Of a DNA stretch of 64,000 bases, positions 11,545 to 22,866 are shown piece by piece (position 1 is the stretch's first letter; every line of letters starts with the position of its first letter). The DNA lies in the NCBI RefSeq assembly GCF_042186555.1, contig NC_133334.1, positions 25,203,294 to 25,267,293 on the forward strand, written 5' to 3'. The notes beneath the pieces are model-generated. The model was not told the origin of the DNA. It did no database searches and was given only the letters and a program-made list of their open reading frames with translations. Both the position numbers and the translations under genes were made by a program. This stretch comes from Aquarana catesbeiana (lineage: Eukaryota; Chordata; Amphibia; Anura; Ranidae).

Positions 11545-12290
11545 GTACATTTTGCATCTATGGACTTGTACTTCCTGGGTTAGGTTACAACATGCACATG
11601 TGCTGGAGGTTTTTTTTCAAACTGTTTCTGGCTCGCAGTCCCCGTCCCAATTCATCCCAAAGGTCTTCTATGTGGTTGAGGTCAGGACTCTGCAGGACAG
11701 TCAAGTTCCTCCACCCCAAACTCGCTCATCCATGTCTTTATTGACCTTGCTTTGTGTACGGGTCCAAACCATTTGGTGGAGGGGGGATTATGGTGTAGGG
11801 GTTCTCAGGGGTTGGGCTTGGCCCCTTAGTTCCAGTGAAGGGAACTCTTAAGGCATCAGCATACCAAGACATTTTGAACAGTTTGGGGATGGCCCGATCC
11901 TGTTCCAACATGACTGCGCACCAGTGCACAAAGCAAGGTCCAAAAAGACATGGATGAGTGAGTTTGGGGTGGAGGAACTTAACTGGCCTGCATAGACTCC
12001 TGACCTCAACCCAATAGAACTCCTTTGGGATGAATTAGAGTGGAGACTGTGAGCCAGGCCTTCTCATCCAACATCAGTGCCTGACCTCACAAATGCACTT
12101 CTGGAAGAATGGTCAAACATCCCCATAGACACACTCCTAAACCTTGTGGACGGCCTTCCCAGAAGAGATAAAGCTGTTATAGCTGCAATGGGCGGGGCCA
12201 ACTCAATATTGAACCCTACGGACTAAGACTGGGATGCCATTAAAGCTCATGTGTGTGTAAAGGCAGGTGTCCCAATACTTTTGGTAAAAT
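11545..12290 (+). pseudogene. Tc1 transposase remnant, 5'-truncated
   Basis: The 3' end matches the Tc1 palindrome at 2597-3365 (shared ccccaaactcgctcatccat, cctgacctcaacccaatag, caatacttttggt). Translated pieces include NHLVEGGLW, ASAYQDILN and FGVEEL.WPA..PDLNPIE on the plus strand, broken by stops and frame changes. Unlike the palindrome it keeps a central segment of the transposase between the two halves. The left inverted terminus is lost; the right end near 12290 is close to the family terminus. Confidence 0.75.
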
Positions 12291-12299
12291 ACTAATATT

Positions 12300-13690
12300 T
12301 TTTGCTTTGGCCATAGACAGATACCTTACTGATTTTGGCACGCAGACACCCATCCATTCTTTTGTGCATTTTCATTCCATTGGAACCTGGTGAAGCTTCT
12401 CTTTGAACCCTGCCAGTTGTCACAGAAAAGGCAAACCCAACACCATAAAAGTCTCTGTATGTGATAATGTCCAGAAGCTTTATGATCCCCCCTTGTAAAA
12501 GCCCAACTTAACCCAATCACCCCCCAATCACTGCGGGCAACGCCCAGGTTGCACAGATCGGTGGAAGTCTCAGGCTGTGCGTGTATGGGACGCTCTGAGC
12601 TGCGGCGGGGGTAGGATTCGGACTCCTCATATTCTCTGTATTGATTCCACTTCCTGCCTAATGGATCAGATGACATAAAGCTTTTAAATGTGTAATGGAG
12701 CCATTATCAGCGGCATATCCAGTGTAATGCGTCTCCCATTTCCCTCCTCGCCGCTCTAATGGCTTCCTCTCCAAGTTATACGGTTATTCGCCACTTTGCA
12801 GGCAGGCGGTCTCTGAGTGAGATCACGCACGCTTCCTCTTGTCAGCGCTGATTAAAGTGGACCTGTCAGTAACCTTGCAAGTCTGAATAAATTCCCGACC
12901 TGTCACAATACACAGGAACAGCATCACTTTCCAGAAGTGCTCCACCTTTTATCATTTAAGACCATCCTTGAGCTCCAATCAGTGACTTTGCTTGGGCTGA
13001 GGTGATGTCTTCAGTCTACTGTAGGCAAGGGGGAGCATTTCCTCAGTCTCCTCTCCCTCGGTGATTAGTCTGCAATATTGTAACTTTGCAGCAGGCAGGA
13101 GGAAGCTATTCCTCATCCCCCCCCCCCAGGGATCAGACTGTACATTGTAACTTTGTAGTAGGCAGGGGGAAGCATTTCCTCCCCCTCCACTCCCCTAGTG
13201 ATCAGACTGCAATGTTGTAACTTTGTAGGCGAAGAGGCTGAAGCAGGGGGCTGATCTGTGTCAGGCATTTGGGTACACAGCCAAGAGCTGTACAGGCAGG
13301 GCCGGGATATGGGGCCAGGAAGGACAAGGTTCAGGAGGGGCAGTTGCCCTGGGAACTGAAGTTTATTATGAGGGTGGGGGGTGCCAAAAGGAGTTTTTGG
13401 GGGTGGGGATTTGTGTTGGAAGGGAAAACTTGGGGGGTGGCAGGGGGTATTGTTCTAGAAGGGGAAATTTTTTTTTGGGGGGGGGTGCTAAGAGTGGGGA
13501 TTTAGAGGGATTTGTGTTGGGATGGGGGGAAGATTTGTACTAGGAGGGGAGATTTGGGGGGAATTTGTGTGGGGGGGGATGTGTGACAAATGACCGGAGA
13601 ATAGCAGTCAGGGAGAATAGGGCCTTAGATGATCTCATACTGCGGATATACAGCTATAAAAAAGGTGCCCCACACATCTGTGTTCGGAAA
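12300..13690. other. Unassigned sequence with G-rich tracts
   Basis: No gene recognised. From 13370 to 13600 the plus strand is strongly G-rich (repeats around gggatttgtgttgg.agggg). Three similar phrases gtaactttg.aggcagg..gaagc.tttcctc at about 13020-13220 suggest a short decayed tandem repeat of about 70-80 bp. Confidence 0.4.
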
Positions 13691-13826
13691 GGCCAGGAGC
13701 CCCAGGCCCTCCCCTCGGGGAGGCCAGGAGCCCCAGGCCCTCCCCTCGGGGAGGCCAGGAGCCCCAGGCCCTCCCCTCGGGGAGGCCAGGAGCCCCAGGC
13801 CCTCCCCTCGGGGAGGCCAGGAGCCT
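13691..13826. repeat. 31-bp GC-rich tandem repeat, about 4.4 copies
   Basis: Unit ggccaggagccccaggccct.. repeats every 31 bp from 13691 with nearly perfect identity. Proline/glycine-rich frames on both strands are artefacts of it. Confidence 0.9.
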
Positions 13827-14028
13827 GAGACAATTGGCACAGGCTCCTGATCATGTGATCACTGATAGCCAATCACAATGATTACTAGTTTGAGACTCCT
13901 CCCCTGTATCTCTTTCTCCTCAGTGAGAAGACAACACAGCATAAGACCCACCACCATGCTATATATGGAAAGGGGTTAAAATAAAATGTCTTCATACCTT
14001 TTTTCCCCCAAATGTCTTCAGACTGGTA

Positions 14029-14528
14029 NNNNNNNNNNNNNNNNNNNNNNNNNNNNNNNNNNNNNNNNNNNNNNNNNNNNNNNNNNNNNNNNNNNNNNNN
14101 NNNNNNNNNNNNNNNNNNNNNNNNNNNNNNNNNNNNNNNNNNNNNNNNNNNNNNNNNNNNNNNNNNNNNNNNNNNNNNNNNNNNNNNNNNNNNNNNNNNN
14201 NNNNNNNNNNNNNNNNNNNNNNNNNNNNNNNNNNNNNNNNNNNNNNNNNNNNNNNNNNNNNNNNNNNNNNNNNNNNNNNNNNNNNNNNNNNNNNNNNNNN
14301 NNNNNNNNNNNNNNNNNNNNNNNNNNNNNNNNNNNNNNNNNNNNNNNNNNNNNNNNNNNNNNNNNNNNNNNNNNNNNNNNNNNNNNNNNNNNNNNNNNNN
14401 NNNNNNNNNNNNNNNNNNNNNNNNNNNNNNNNNNNNNNNNNNNNNNNNNNNNNNNNNNNNNNNNNNNNNNNNNNNNNNNNNNNNNNNNNNNNNNNNNNNN
14501 NNNNNNNNNNNNNNNNNNNNNNNNNNNN
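14029..14528. other. Assembly gap (500 N)
   Basis: Exactly 500 unknown bases, which is a conventional fixed-size gap. Frames drawn through it are meaningless. Confidence 0.99.
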
Positions 14529-14578
14529 AATAGATGGCCGCTTGTCTCATGTAATCTGCATCCAGGAACACATTGCAA

Positions 14579-14806
14579 TTGGGTTGATTTACTAAAGACA
14601 AAATCCACTGTGCACTGGAAGTCGCTGTAGATCTGAGAGGGTCATGCAAGGAAATTTTTTTTTAAAAACAGCGTTTTTGCTTGCACGTGATTGGATGAAA
14701 GAAATCAGCAGAGCTTCCCCTCATTTCACCTCTACCCCTCAGATCTACATGACTTGCACTTCCAAGTAGTGCACAGTATATTTTCCTGTAAGTAAATCAA
14801 CCTCAA
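14579..14806. mobile_element. MITE with ggttgatttact termini
   Basis: ggttgatttact (14582-14593) and agtaaatcaacc (14791-14802) are perfect inverted ends of an element of about 230 bp. The subterminal gtgcactggaagt / acttccaagtagtgcac is also inverted. Superfamily unclear. Confidence 0.7.
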
Positions 14807-15054
14807 GGTTTTGACCTGCAAATACCGTCTGCCACATCCTATTGTCTGCTATCTGCTGCTTTCAATAAAGATCTTTGTGGATGAGAAAAGATATTTGGGG
14901 GAGTTCAGCTATCTGATAAAGACTGTGATGATTGTATCTGCTTATACGGGCCAGCACAGAGGTCTCAGCAAGGGGTAAGTCATTATTACAGCCAGGAGGG
15001 AGAACTGTCAGTGCAGGCTCTGGGCTGTATGAGAGAGGCGCTCTCAGCTCAGAG

Positions 15055-15355
15055 TCCTGCTGATGGGCACTGATAGGCAGCACTGATGGGCATTGATGAG
15101 TACTGATAGGCGGCGATGATGAGCACTGATAGGCAGCACCGATATCAGTGCTCATCAACGCCACCTATCAATGCCCATCAATGCCTATCAGTGCTGCCCA
15201 TCACTGCCACTTATCAGTGCTCATGATTGCCACCTATCAATGCCCATGAGTGCTGCCTATCAGTGCCTCATATCAGTGATCAATGCCCATCAGTGTCAGT
15301 GCTCATCAATGCCACATATCAGTGCTCAATCATGCCACCTATCAATGCCTATCGG
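15055..15355. repeat. Foldback minisatellite (gcactgatrggc)
   Basis: Units such as ggcactgataggcagcac run forward to about 15140, then the reverse complement (cagtgctcatcaacgcc, cctatcaatgcccatca) continues to about 15355, giving a large imperfect hairpin with its turn at the gatatc near 15140. Confidence 0.75.
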
Positions 15356-15828
15356 CAAAGGTTGTGCGCAGGGGGTGTGCCGGAGCACACCCTAATCACC
15401 CTGTGCGGCGCAGATTCCCCCTGCTGATATTTCACAAAGCCGCCCCAACAAGGCTTCTAAAAAAAACTATAAATATATAAATAAATGAGTAAAAATAAAC
15501 CACTGACACCGTCCTCTGCCCCACTGACACCCGTCCATGTTTTAATACATTTGGGGTGCACACCCTAATGAAATAGGTTGCTCACACCTATGCCTATCAG
15601 TGCCACTTTTTGGGAGTGTGGAAGTCCTGGTCCCTGCAGCTCCCACTGGTTCCTCCTGCTGGCCTCCATGTCACTGCACATACCTGAATCTGATCTTCTA
15701 TCAGCCACCCACAATCTCTTTACAGCAGAGCGGACACTGCAAGAGGGAGAAAACAAGAAGTAGGCCAGTCGATTATACAGGCAAGCTCTCACATTCTGAC
15801 AAGGAGCACACTGATAGAAGGGAGAGAG

Positions 15829-16408
15829 CTAGGCATGTGCAATTCGTTTCAAATTCGTTTTTAAACAAAATTTCTACAAATTCGTTCATTTGGAAATATC
15901 CGAATTAACGAAAACCCGTTTAACAAATTTTTCCGAAAATAATTTTTTTGTAAATTCTAATATTCGTAAATTCGAAAATCTGAAATAATTATTACTATTA
16001 AATTATAGGTATTTGGAATTTCCTTTCAAATTAGTGAACGTAACGAATATGAATTTATCCGAAGTTACGAATTATCAGAAATAACGAATGCCTCATCTAA
16101 ACAAATGGAACGTAACTAATAATAACTTTTTATTATTTGTTCCGTTCTGTTTAGATGCGGCATTCGTTATTTCGGATAATTCGTAACTTCGGATAAATTC
16201 GTATTCGTTACGTTCACTAATTTGAAAGGAAATTCCAATACCTATAATTTAATAGTTAGTTATTCTTTTGAATTTTCCGATTTTCTTTCCTATTTTCAAA
16301 TTTACGAATTTTCAGATTACGAATTGTGATCATAACGAATGACCCGAAAAACTTGAGAAAAAAAAAACGAATGAAACAAACACATTTTTCGGCAGTGCAC
16401 ATGTCTAG
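15829..16408. mobile_element. 580-bp palindromic MITE (ctagrcatgtgca termini)
   Basis: Termini ctaggcatgtgca and tgcacatgtctag are inverted, and most of the interior is an inverted repeat (gaacgtaacgaatatg.. against cgtattcgttacgttc) turning near 16120. The flanks gagagag / agagaaa and an uninterrupted relative at 18310-18335 (ggaggagagaacaagtat) support a single insertion with a target duplication of about 6-8 bp. Confidence 0.8.
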
Positions 16409-16500
16409 AGAGAAAAAAGTATGAAGATTCGTCATTTTGTGTTTTTTTTTTTAATATTTTTTGTGCTTGTTTTGGGGCACAGCCAGGCATCTAATATTAA
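16409..16500. repeat. Dispersed repeat X, copy 1 (right part)
   Basis: Together with 15760-15828 this matches 18285-18450 (gcacactgatag..ggagaga, gcattttgtgtttttt, ggggcacagccaggcatcta). Copy 1 is interrupted by the palindromic MITE. Confidence 0.65.
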
Positions 16501-16864
16501 CCCCCCTCCCAGCCAGTGTCCATTAGTACAGTGACCACTGTAATTAGTGATGCTGGAAACACCAAAAAATTGTTTAGGTTGGTGTCCGATTTGTCGAAAT
16601 CATTTGTCGTTAAAATGTCGAAAGAGGAGCCGCCCGGCAGAACAGGGTTTCTTCATTTCTGTGTGTCTATACAGCTCTGTGCCTGGCACAAAAGCACGGG
16701 CAGGAGCTGAATCATTTTCTGTGGGTGGGTGGCGATCCCCCATAATAGTGTAATAAGGGCCGGGATACTGGCTTTGGCAAACATTTTCAGCCCCATGTCA
16801 GAAATAATTCCATTTTCCTGGCTTTAAAAGTGGGGAATATACATTGCATCTGGAAAAGGATTTA

Positions 16865-18260
16865 CAGTGCTTCACTTTTTTCTCATTTTGTTATGTTACA
16901 GCATTTTTCAAAACTGATTTCATTATTTTCCTACAAAATTCTACAAACAATACCCCATAATGACAATGTGAAAAAAAGTTGTTTTGAAATCTTAGCAAAA
17001 TTGAAAAAAAAAAAAAAAATCCAAAGTACATAAGTATTCGCAGCCTTTGCCATGACACGCAAAAATCGAGCTCAGGTGCCTCCTGTTTCCACTGATCATC
17101 CTTGAGATGTTTCTACAACTTGATTGGTGTCCACCTGTGGTAAATTCAGTTGATTGGACATGATTTGGAAATGCACAGACCTGTCTATAAAAGGTCCCCA
17201 CAGTTAACAGTGCATGTCAGAGCACAAACCAAGCCATGAAGTCCAAGGAATTGTCTGTAGACCTCCGAGACAGGAATTGTATGGAGGCACAGATCTGGGG
17301 AGGATACAGAAACATTTCTACAGCATTGAAGGTCCCAATGAGCAGTGGTCCTCCATCATCCGTAAATGGAAGACGTTTGGAACCACCAGGACTCTTCCTA
17401 GAGGGGGCCGCCCGACCAAACTGAGCGATCTGGGGAGAAGGGCCTTAGTCAAGGAGGTGACCAAGAACTCGATGATTACTCTGACAGAGCTCCAGTGTTT
17501 CTCTGTGGAGAGAGGAGAACCTTCCAGAAGAACCACCATCTCTGCAGAACTCCACCAATCAGGCCTGTACGGTAGAGTGGCCAGACGGAAGCCACTCCTC
17601 AGTAAAAGGCACATGACAGCCCTCCTGGAGTTTGCCAAAAGAAAAAGCACCTGAAGGACTCTCAGGACCATGAGAAACAAAATTCTCTGGTCTGATGAAA
17701 CAAAGATTGAACTCTATGGCCTGATGTTAAGCGTCATGTCTGGAGGAAACCAGGCACCCGCTCATCACCTGGCCAATACCATCCCTACAGTGAAACATGG
17801 TGGTGGCAGCATCATGCTGTGGGATGTAGTTCAGCGGCAGGAACTGGGAGACTAGTCAGGATCGAGGGAAAGATGAATGCAGCAATGTACAGAGAAATCC
17901 TTGATGAAACCTGCTCCAGAGCGCTCTGGACCTCAGACTGGAACGAAGCTTCATTTTCCAACAGGGACAACGACCCTAAGCACACAGCCAAGATAACAAA
18001 GGAGTGGCTATGGGACAACTCTGTGAATGTCCTTGAGTGGTCCAGCCAGAGCCCAGGCTTGAACCTAATTGAACATCTCTGGAGAGATCTGAAAATGGCT
18101 GTGCTCCGACACTCCCCATCCAACCTGATGGAGCTTGAGAGGTCCTGCAAAGAAGAATGAGAGAAACTGCCCAAAAATAGGTGTGCCAAGCTTGTAACAT
18201 CATACTCAAAAAGACTTGAGGCTGTAATTGGTACAAAGGTGCTTCACCAAAGAATTGAAA
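16865..18260 (+). mobile_element. Tc1-like DNA transposon, decayed
   Basis: The left end (TA then cagtgcttcac) and leader precede a transposase pseudogene at 17236-18238. The left terminus has lost part of its inverted repeat and the expected right inverted terminus after gtgcttcaccaaag is missing, so the copy is end-truncated. Confidence 0.7.
17236..18238 (+). pseudogene. Tc1-family transposase (DD34E), frameshifted
   Basis: It starts MKSKELSVDLRDR, a typical Tc1 start, followed by pieces of the paired helix-turn-helix region (WRHRSGEGYRNISTALKVP in one frame, RGGRPTKLSDLGRRALVKE in another). Catalytic landmarks are present: the first D in LWSDETKIELYG, the GGGSIMLW strand, the second D in DNDPKHTAKITKEWL, and the E in SPGLNLIEHLWRDLKMAV. 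The protein would act in cut-and-paste transposition at TA. At least three frame changes (about 17340-17400, 17480-17520, 17650-17830) and stops break it, so it is inactive. Expected length is about 340 residues and nearly all domains are still readable. Confidence 0.85.
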
Positions 18261-18284
18261 ACAGAAGTAGTCAGTCAATTATGA

Positions 18285-18578
18285 GCAGTGCTCACATGCT
18301 GACAAGGAGCACACTGATAGGAGGAGAGAACAAGTATAAAGATTCAGCATTTTGTGTTTTTTCTTTTAATATTTTATTTGCTGAATGCTTGTTTTGGGTC
18401 AGCACTTCAGAAGTCCAAAATTTGGGGCACAGCCAGGCATCTAATATTTATCCAAGGAGGCCGGAGAAATCTCTCCAATGGGTTAAAAACAGCAATAAGG
18501 CAGAGAATCTGGCCCTTCCCGACTCCATCCAAAGGTTTGAAAATAATATCTGGAGTTTACAATTTTACATCATATTAT
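18285..18578 (+). repeat. Dispersed repeat X, copy 2 (left of LTR A)
   Basis: It shares caggcatctaatat, aatctctccaatgggt and ggtttgaaaata..ctggagttta with 15760-16500 and 25735-26329. The sequence continues beyond LTR A at 22167. Confidence 0.65.
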
Positions 18579-19687
18579 TGTAGCAAGGTCCCGGACCTCA
18601 ATGCCTAAAATGGTGACCTCCAGAGTCAGGGAGAGCCGATATCCGTCTTGTAGAGTGGGTTACAAGCCATGGTGGGTGTGATGCAAGATGGAGTGATGGG
18701 CGCCAGACACTTTTTGAATGCAAAAGAGATTTATTGTCTCTTAACCGAACTGTGGGAGAGAGGGTTAGGGCCAGGACACCCTTAATTAGATGCAATGATA
18801 ATTGGCAGACTCCGAGACATCTAAAAAGTTGACAGCTATACAGGTGAAGGCCTCCAGCCAGACACCACTTCTGTATAGGTAGGACCGCTGTCTCCTATGG
18901 CAACAATCTTGTAACAGTCACTAACAGTAATTATACTTAACTATTGGCAACACAAATGGTTCTCCTCGCACTCCAGAGACTCTCACTGTAGGTCTTCACT
19001 CACCGAGCTCCCGGTCTCTCACTAGACTCTCGGGCCCAATCACCACTGGATCCCCAGAGCTCTTTCACTTCCATAACTCGGCATCTTCCTCAAGCATTAC
19101 CCCCGTTTCCCTACTGGGTCCCTGGCTTGGCATTCACAGATACTCCTCAAGCATCACCTCGGCTGTCCCGCTGTGTCCCTGGCTTGGCACTTGCTGAAGT
19201 TTCCCACTTCTTCACCGTCTCCGGCTGGGACTGCTCTGGTACCGGCTCCAGCTTACTCCCAGTGGTCTCCGGTAATAAGATGGAAGGTCCCTTAGTGGCG
19301 ACAGCTTTCCCCTCCACCTCTGACCACAACTGGTTCCCCGTCCAGCTGAACCTTTACTCTCGGTTGGACTCAGATCCTGCAGTCCCAACCATGCGCTGCT
19401 TTTCCTGCTCCTGGATAGGCCACAGGGAGTCTAGCAGCCAGATGTCCCTGGGATAGGCCTCAGGCTTCCAGCCTAGCAGCCCGGATCAGCTTAACACACG
19501 TTCACCCAGACAGCCGTCCAGGTGGCACAGAACTCCGATCACCTGACTCCACCCGAATAAATAGGCTCTCCCAGCAGGCCAAGGGACTAAAGAAACCCCG
19601 GCCAATTGGCTGAGATACCTCATCCAATCATAACCTGACCTTGCTAAGCCCTTGTCTATCAAATGTCACCAGCATAACGCCACCTAG

Positions 19688-21681
19688 TGTCACGTACCTG
19701 GTAGGTGGAGCCCGGAATGCAGGGAACGGCCTCTCGTATACCTCCGACTCGGGAACCCCTGGTAGTGATGACAGGGGCTCGGGAGTGCGAAGGGGCACAA
19801 GTGCCTGACTGGAAGGCTGGAACAGAGAGCTGAATCAGGTAGACAGCAGGGAGGTGTCCTGTAGTCCAGCAGCAGGATGCAGACAGCAGGGAGGTGTCCT
19901 GTAGTCCAGCAGCAGGATGCAGACAGCAGGGAGGTGTCCTGTAGTCCAGCAGCAGGATGCAGACAGCAGGGAGGTGTCCTGTAGTCCAGCAGCAGGATGC
20001 AGACAGCAGGGAGGTGTCCTGTAGTCCAGCAGCAGGATGCAGACAGCAGGGAGGTGTCCTGTAGTCCAGCAGCAGGATGCAGACAGCAGGGAGGTGTCCT
20101 GTAGTCCAGCAGCAGGATGCAGACAGCAGGGAGGTGTCCTGTAGTCCAGCAGCAGGATGCAGACAGCAGGGAGGTGTCCTGTAGTCCAGCAGCAGGATGC
20201 AGACAGCAGGGAGGTGTCCTGTAGTCCAGCAGCAGGATGCAGACAGCAGGGAGGTGTCCTGTAGTCCAGCAGCAGGATGCAGACAGCAGGGAGGTGTCCT
20301 GTAGTCCAGCAGCAGGATGCAGACAGCAGGGAGGTGTCCTGTAGTCCAGCAGCAGGATGCAGACAGCAGGGAGGTGTCCTGTAGTCCAGCAGCAGGATGC
20401 AGACAGCAGGGAGGTGTCCTGTAGTCCAGCAGCAGGATGCAGACAGCAGGGAGGTGTCCTGTAGTCCAGCAGCAGGATGCAGACAGCAGGGAGGTGTCCT
20501 GTAGTCCAGCAGCAGGATGCAGACAGCAGGGAGGTGTCCTGTAGTCCAGCAGCAGGATGCAGACAGCAGGGAGGTGTCCTGTAGTCCAGCAGCAGGATGC
20601 AGACAGCAGGGAGGTGTCCTGTAGTCCAGCAGCAGGATGCAGACAGCAGGGAGGTGTCCTGTAGTCCAGCAGCAGGATGCAGACAGCAGGGAGGTGTCCT
20701 GTAGTCCAGCAGCAGGATGCAGACAGCAGGGAGGTGTCCTGTAGTCCAGCAGCAGGATGCAGACAGCAGGGAGGTGTCCTGTAGTCCAGCAGCAGGATGC
20801 AGACAGCAGGGAGGTGTCCTGTAGTCCAGCAGCAGGATGCAGACAGCAGGGAGGTGTCCTGTAGTCCAGCAGCAGGATGCAGACAGCAGGGAGGTGTCCT
20901 GTAGTCCAGCAGCAGGATGCAGACAGCAGGGAGGTGTCCTGTAGTCCAGCAGCAGGATGCAGACAGCAGGGAGGTGTCTTGTAGTCCAGCAGCAGGATGC
21001 AGACAGCAGGGAGGTGTCTTGTAGTCCAGCAGCAGGATGCAGACAGCAGGGAGGTGTCTTGTAGTCCAGCAGCAGGATGCAGACAGCAGGGAGGTGTCTT
21101 GTAGTCCAGCAGCAGGATGCAGACAGCAGGGAGGTGTCTTGTAGTCCAGCAGCAGGATGCAGACAGCAGGGAGGTGTCTTGTAGTCCAGCAGCAGGATGC
21201 AGACAGCAGGGAGGTGTCTTGTAGTCCAGCAGCAGGATGTAGACAGCAGGGTGCAGGCAAGCCGGGTCAAACACAGACGGGCAGATCAGGTACAGGAGGT
21301 AAATCCGGGAGAATAGTCAAAGTCCAAAAGCCGGGATCAGGGCAGGCAGCAAACAGAGTAGTCAGGAACAGTCCAACAGGTATCAGGTAGCAAATGCAAG
21401 TAACAGGGCACAAGGGGTCTTCAGGAACGCTGTAGACCGGACAGCAAGGCAGCAGTGGAACAGTCCTCTTTAAATAGCCCCTTTGGCGCCAAGTGCTGTC
21501 ACAGGGCGCCGCTATTGCGCATGCGCACGTTAGCGCCATTGGCGCTATTGCGCATGTGCGTACGCATGTTAGCGCTATTGGTGCTATTGCACGCGCGCGA
21601 GCGCCGGATGGCGCTTCTGTGCACAGGCATTCCTTTGAACTTTAGTTTGCTGGGATATTTGCAAGAGGGCTTTTCCTGACA
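19688..21681. mobile_element. Solo LTR B with embedded 40-bp minisatellite
   Basis: Termini tgtcacgtacctgg and cttttcctgaca give TG..CA ends with TGTCA/TGACA inverted tips. A perfect 5-bp target duplication cctag lies at 19683-19687 and 21682-21686. Flanking LTR A sequence is continuous across the site when compared with 26880-26900 (cacctagtggtagaagagaga). Length is 1994 bp, of which 1400 bp is the tandem array. The GC-rich tail has repeats of gcgctattgcgcatg. Confidence 0.85.
19841..21240. repeat. 35 x 40-bp tandem repeat
   Basis: Unit agacagcagggaggtgtc(c/t)t.. repeats exactly every 40 bp, 35 times. The first 28 units carry gtgtcct and the last 7 carry gtgtctt; otherwise copies are essentially identical (the final base of the last unit differs). 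The unit has no stop in any minus-strand frame, so frames of 479-533 codons run through it; they have no start context or domain and are artefacts. Confidence 0.98.
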
Positions 21682-21773
21682 CCTAGCGACAGAAGAGAGA
21701 AGGTGCAGCAAGTCCAGAACTAGAGAGGAATCAGTGGATCTGCTAACAATTAACCAGGGCAACTACCGCCTGG

Positions 21774-22010
21774 CGGGGTTGCCAACCGCCAGTAAATTTA
21801 CTGACAGTTTGTAAAAAAGTGATTTTTTTTTTTTACAACTGCCAGTAAATATCAGGGGCTGATAATTTCATGCTGTGTTGACTTTTTAAGTGTAAATCAA
21901 GCAAATAACTTTGTTATAGGTATTGTCAGTGTGTTCCATATCATGTTTATACTGTTCAAATATTAACTGCGTTACTTTTCAATAGGAGTTCTGTAATTTC
22001 CCAAGTTGCC

Positions 22011-22047
<37 letters not shown>

Positions 22048-22111
22048 GCTCCGCCAGTAAATTTTCCATGTTTTGTTAGTAAAATATTCTTGTTGGAGGT
22101 TGGCAACCCTG
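21774..22111. mobile_element. hAT-type MITE, 338 bp
   Basis: Inverted ends cggggttgccaacc and ggttggcaaccctg (consensus CAGGGTTGCCAACC) with a perfect 8-bp target duplication ccgcctgg at 21766-21773 and 22112-22119. It carries a poly(A) run (about 22014-22045) and no coding frame. Confidence 0.9.
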
Positions 22112-22166
22112 CCGCCTGGCAAACTAAATTTACTAACAACCCTGCCTAAAACACCAGGGTGCTACA

Positions 22167-22560
22167 TCATGAAAACATATTTTGCTGTTATGTTATTAAT
22201 ATTGTTAGTAGTAGCAGTAGTAACAGTAGACGCAGTAGTTTTACATGTAATAGTAGTAATGAAATGTTATATGGTATGCAGTACCCAATTTCATCCTCTA
22301 GATGCCACTGTTTCCATTACTTTCTCTTCTGTATTTTGTTGCACCGCCCCCCTATATTATTATTATACAGAATTTTTATAGCGCCAACAGTTTGCAACAG
22401 ATAAGTCAGCCAGTGACTCAGCAGGGAAAATGGACTTAAGGCGTTTTCACTTTAGGCTTTACAGGTTAACCCCAGGCATTCTGGAAGGTAAAACCATGCC
22501 AAAGAAAGGGTGGTATATCTAACCCCCTAAATTGAAAAAAAAGTATTAAACCCCCCAGGT
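22167..22560 (+). repeat. Dispersed repeat X, copy 2 (right of LTR A)
   Basis: It aligns with 27327-27510: atatggta.gcagtacccaat, tcctctagatg.ca.tgtt, ccattactttctcttctg. It includes an L2-type 3' tail in reverse orientation (cagaatttttatagcgccaa, about 22350-22400). Confidence 0.65.
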
Positions 22561-22866
22561 TTAAATGTTTAAACCACTTAAGGACCGGAGGATTTTCCCC
22601 CTCGACGATCAGACCATTTTGTTGATACTGCCCTGCGTCGCTTTACCTGATAATTGCGCGGTCGTACGGCGTTGTACCCAAACAAAATTGATGTCCTTTT
22701 TTTTCCCCCCACAAATAGAGCTTTCTTTTGGTGATTATTTGATCACCTCTGCAGTTATTTTTTGCGCTATAAAACAACAACAAAAAAAAAACTATTTAAC
22801 TTTTTTGCTATACTAATTATCACCCAAGAAAATGTAAAAAGACTAATTTTCTCATCAGTTTAGGCC

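Larger units (their letters stand above)
18579..22166. mobile_element. Solo LTR A (TGTAGCA...TGCTACA), interrupted
   Basis: It begins tgtagcaaggtcccgg and ends agggtgctaca, giving TG..CA ends with a 7-bp inverted repeat. Flanks ttat / tcat suggest a 4-bp duplication with one mismatch, and repeat X continues across the site. Without the nested LTR B and hAT it is about 1.24 kb. A second partial copy with the same 3' end lies at about 26500-27016. No internal gag/pol is present. Confidence 0.7.

Noticed and set aside
13885..14649. Long frames of 173-254 codons
   Set aside because: They run through the 500-N gap and are mostly unknown residues.
19841..21240. Could the 40-bp periodic array be a CRISPR?
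   Set aside because: Units abut with no unique spacers, and the setting is a vertebrate LTR.
19659..21274. Three overlapping minus-strand frames of 479-533 codons rich in Cys/Leu/Pro
   Set aside because: They are translations of a 40-bp repeat that happens to lack stops in all three frames; no domain, and the region lies in a solo LTR.
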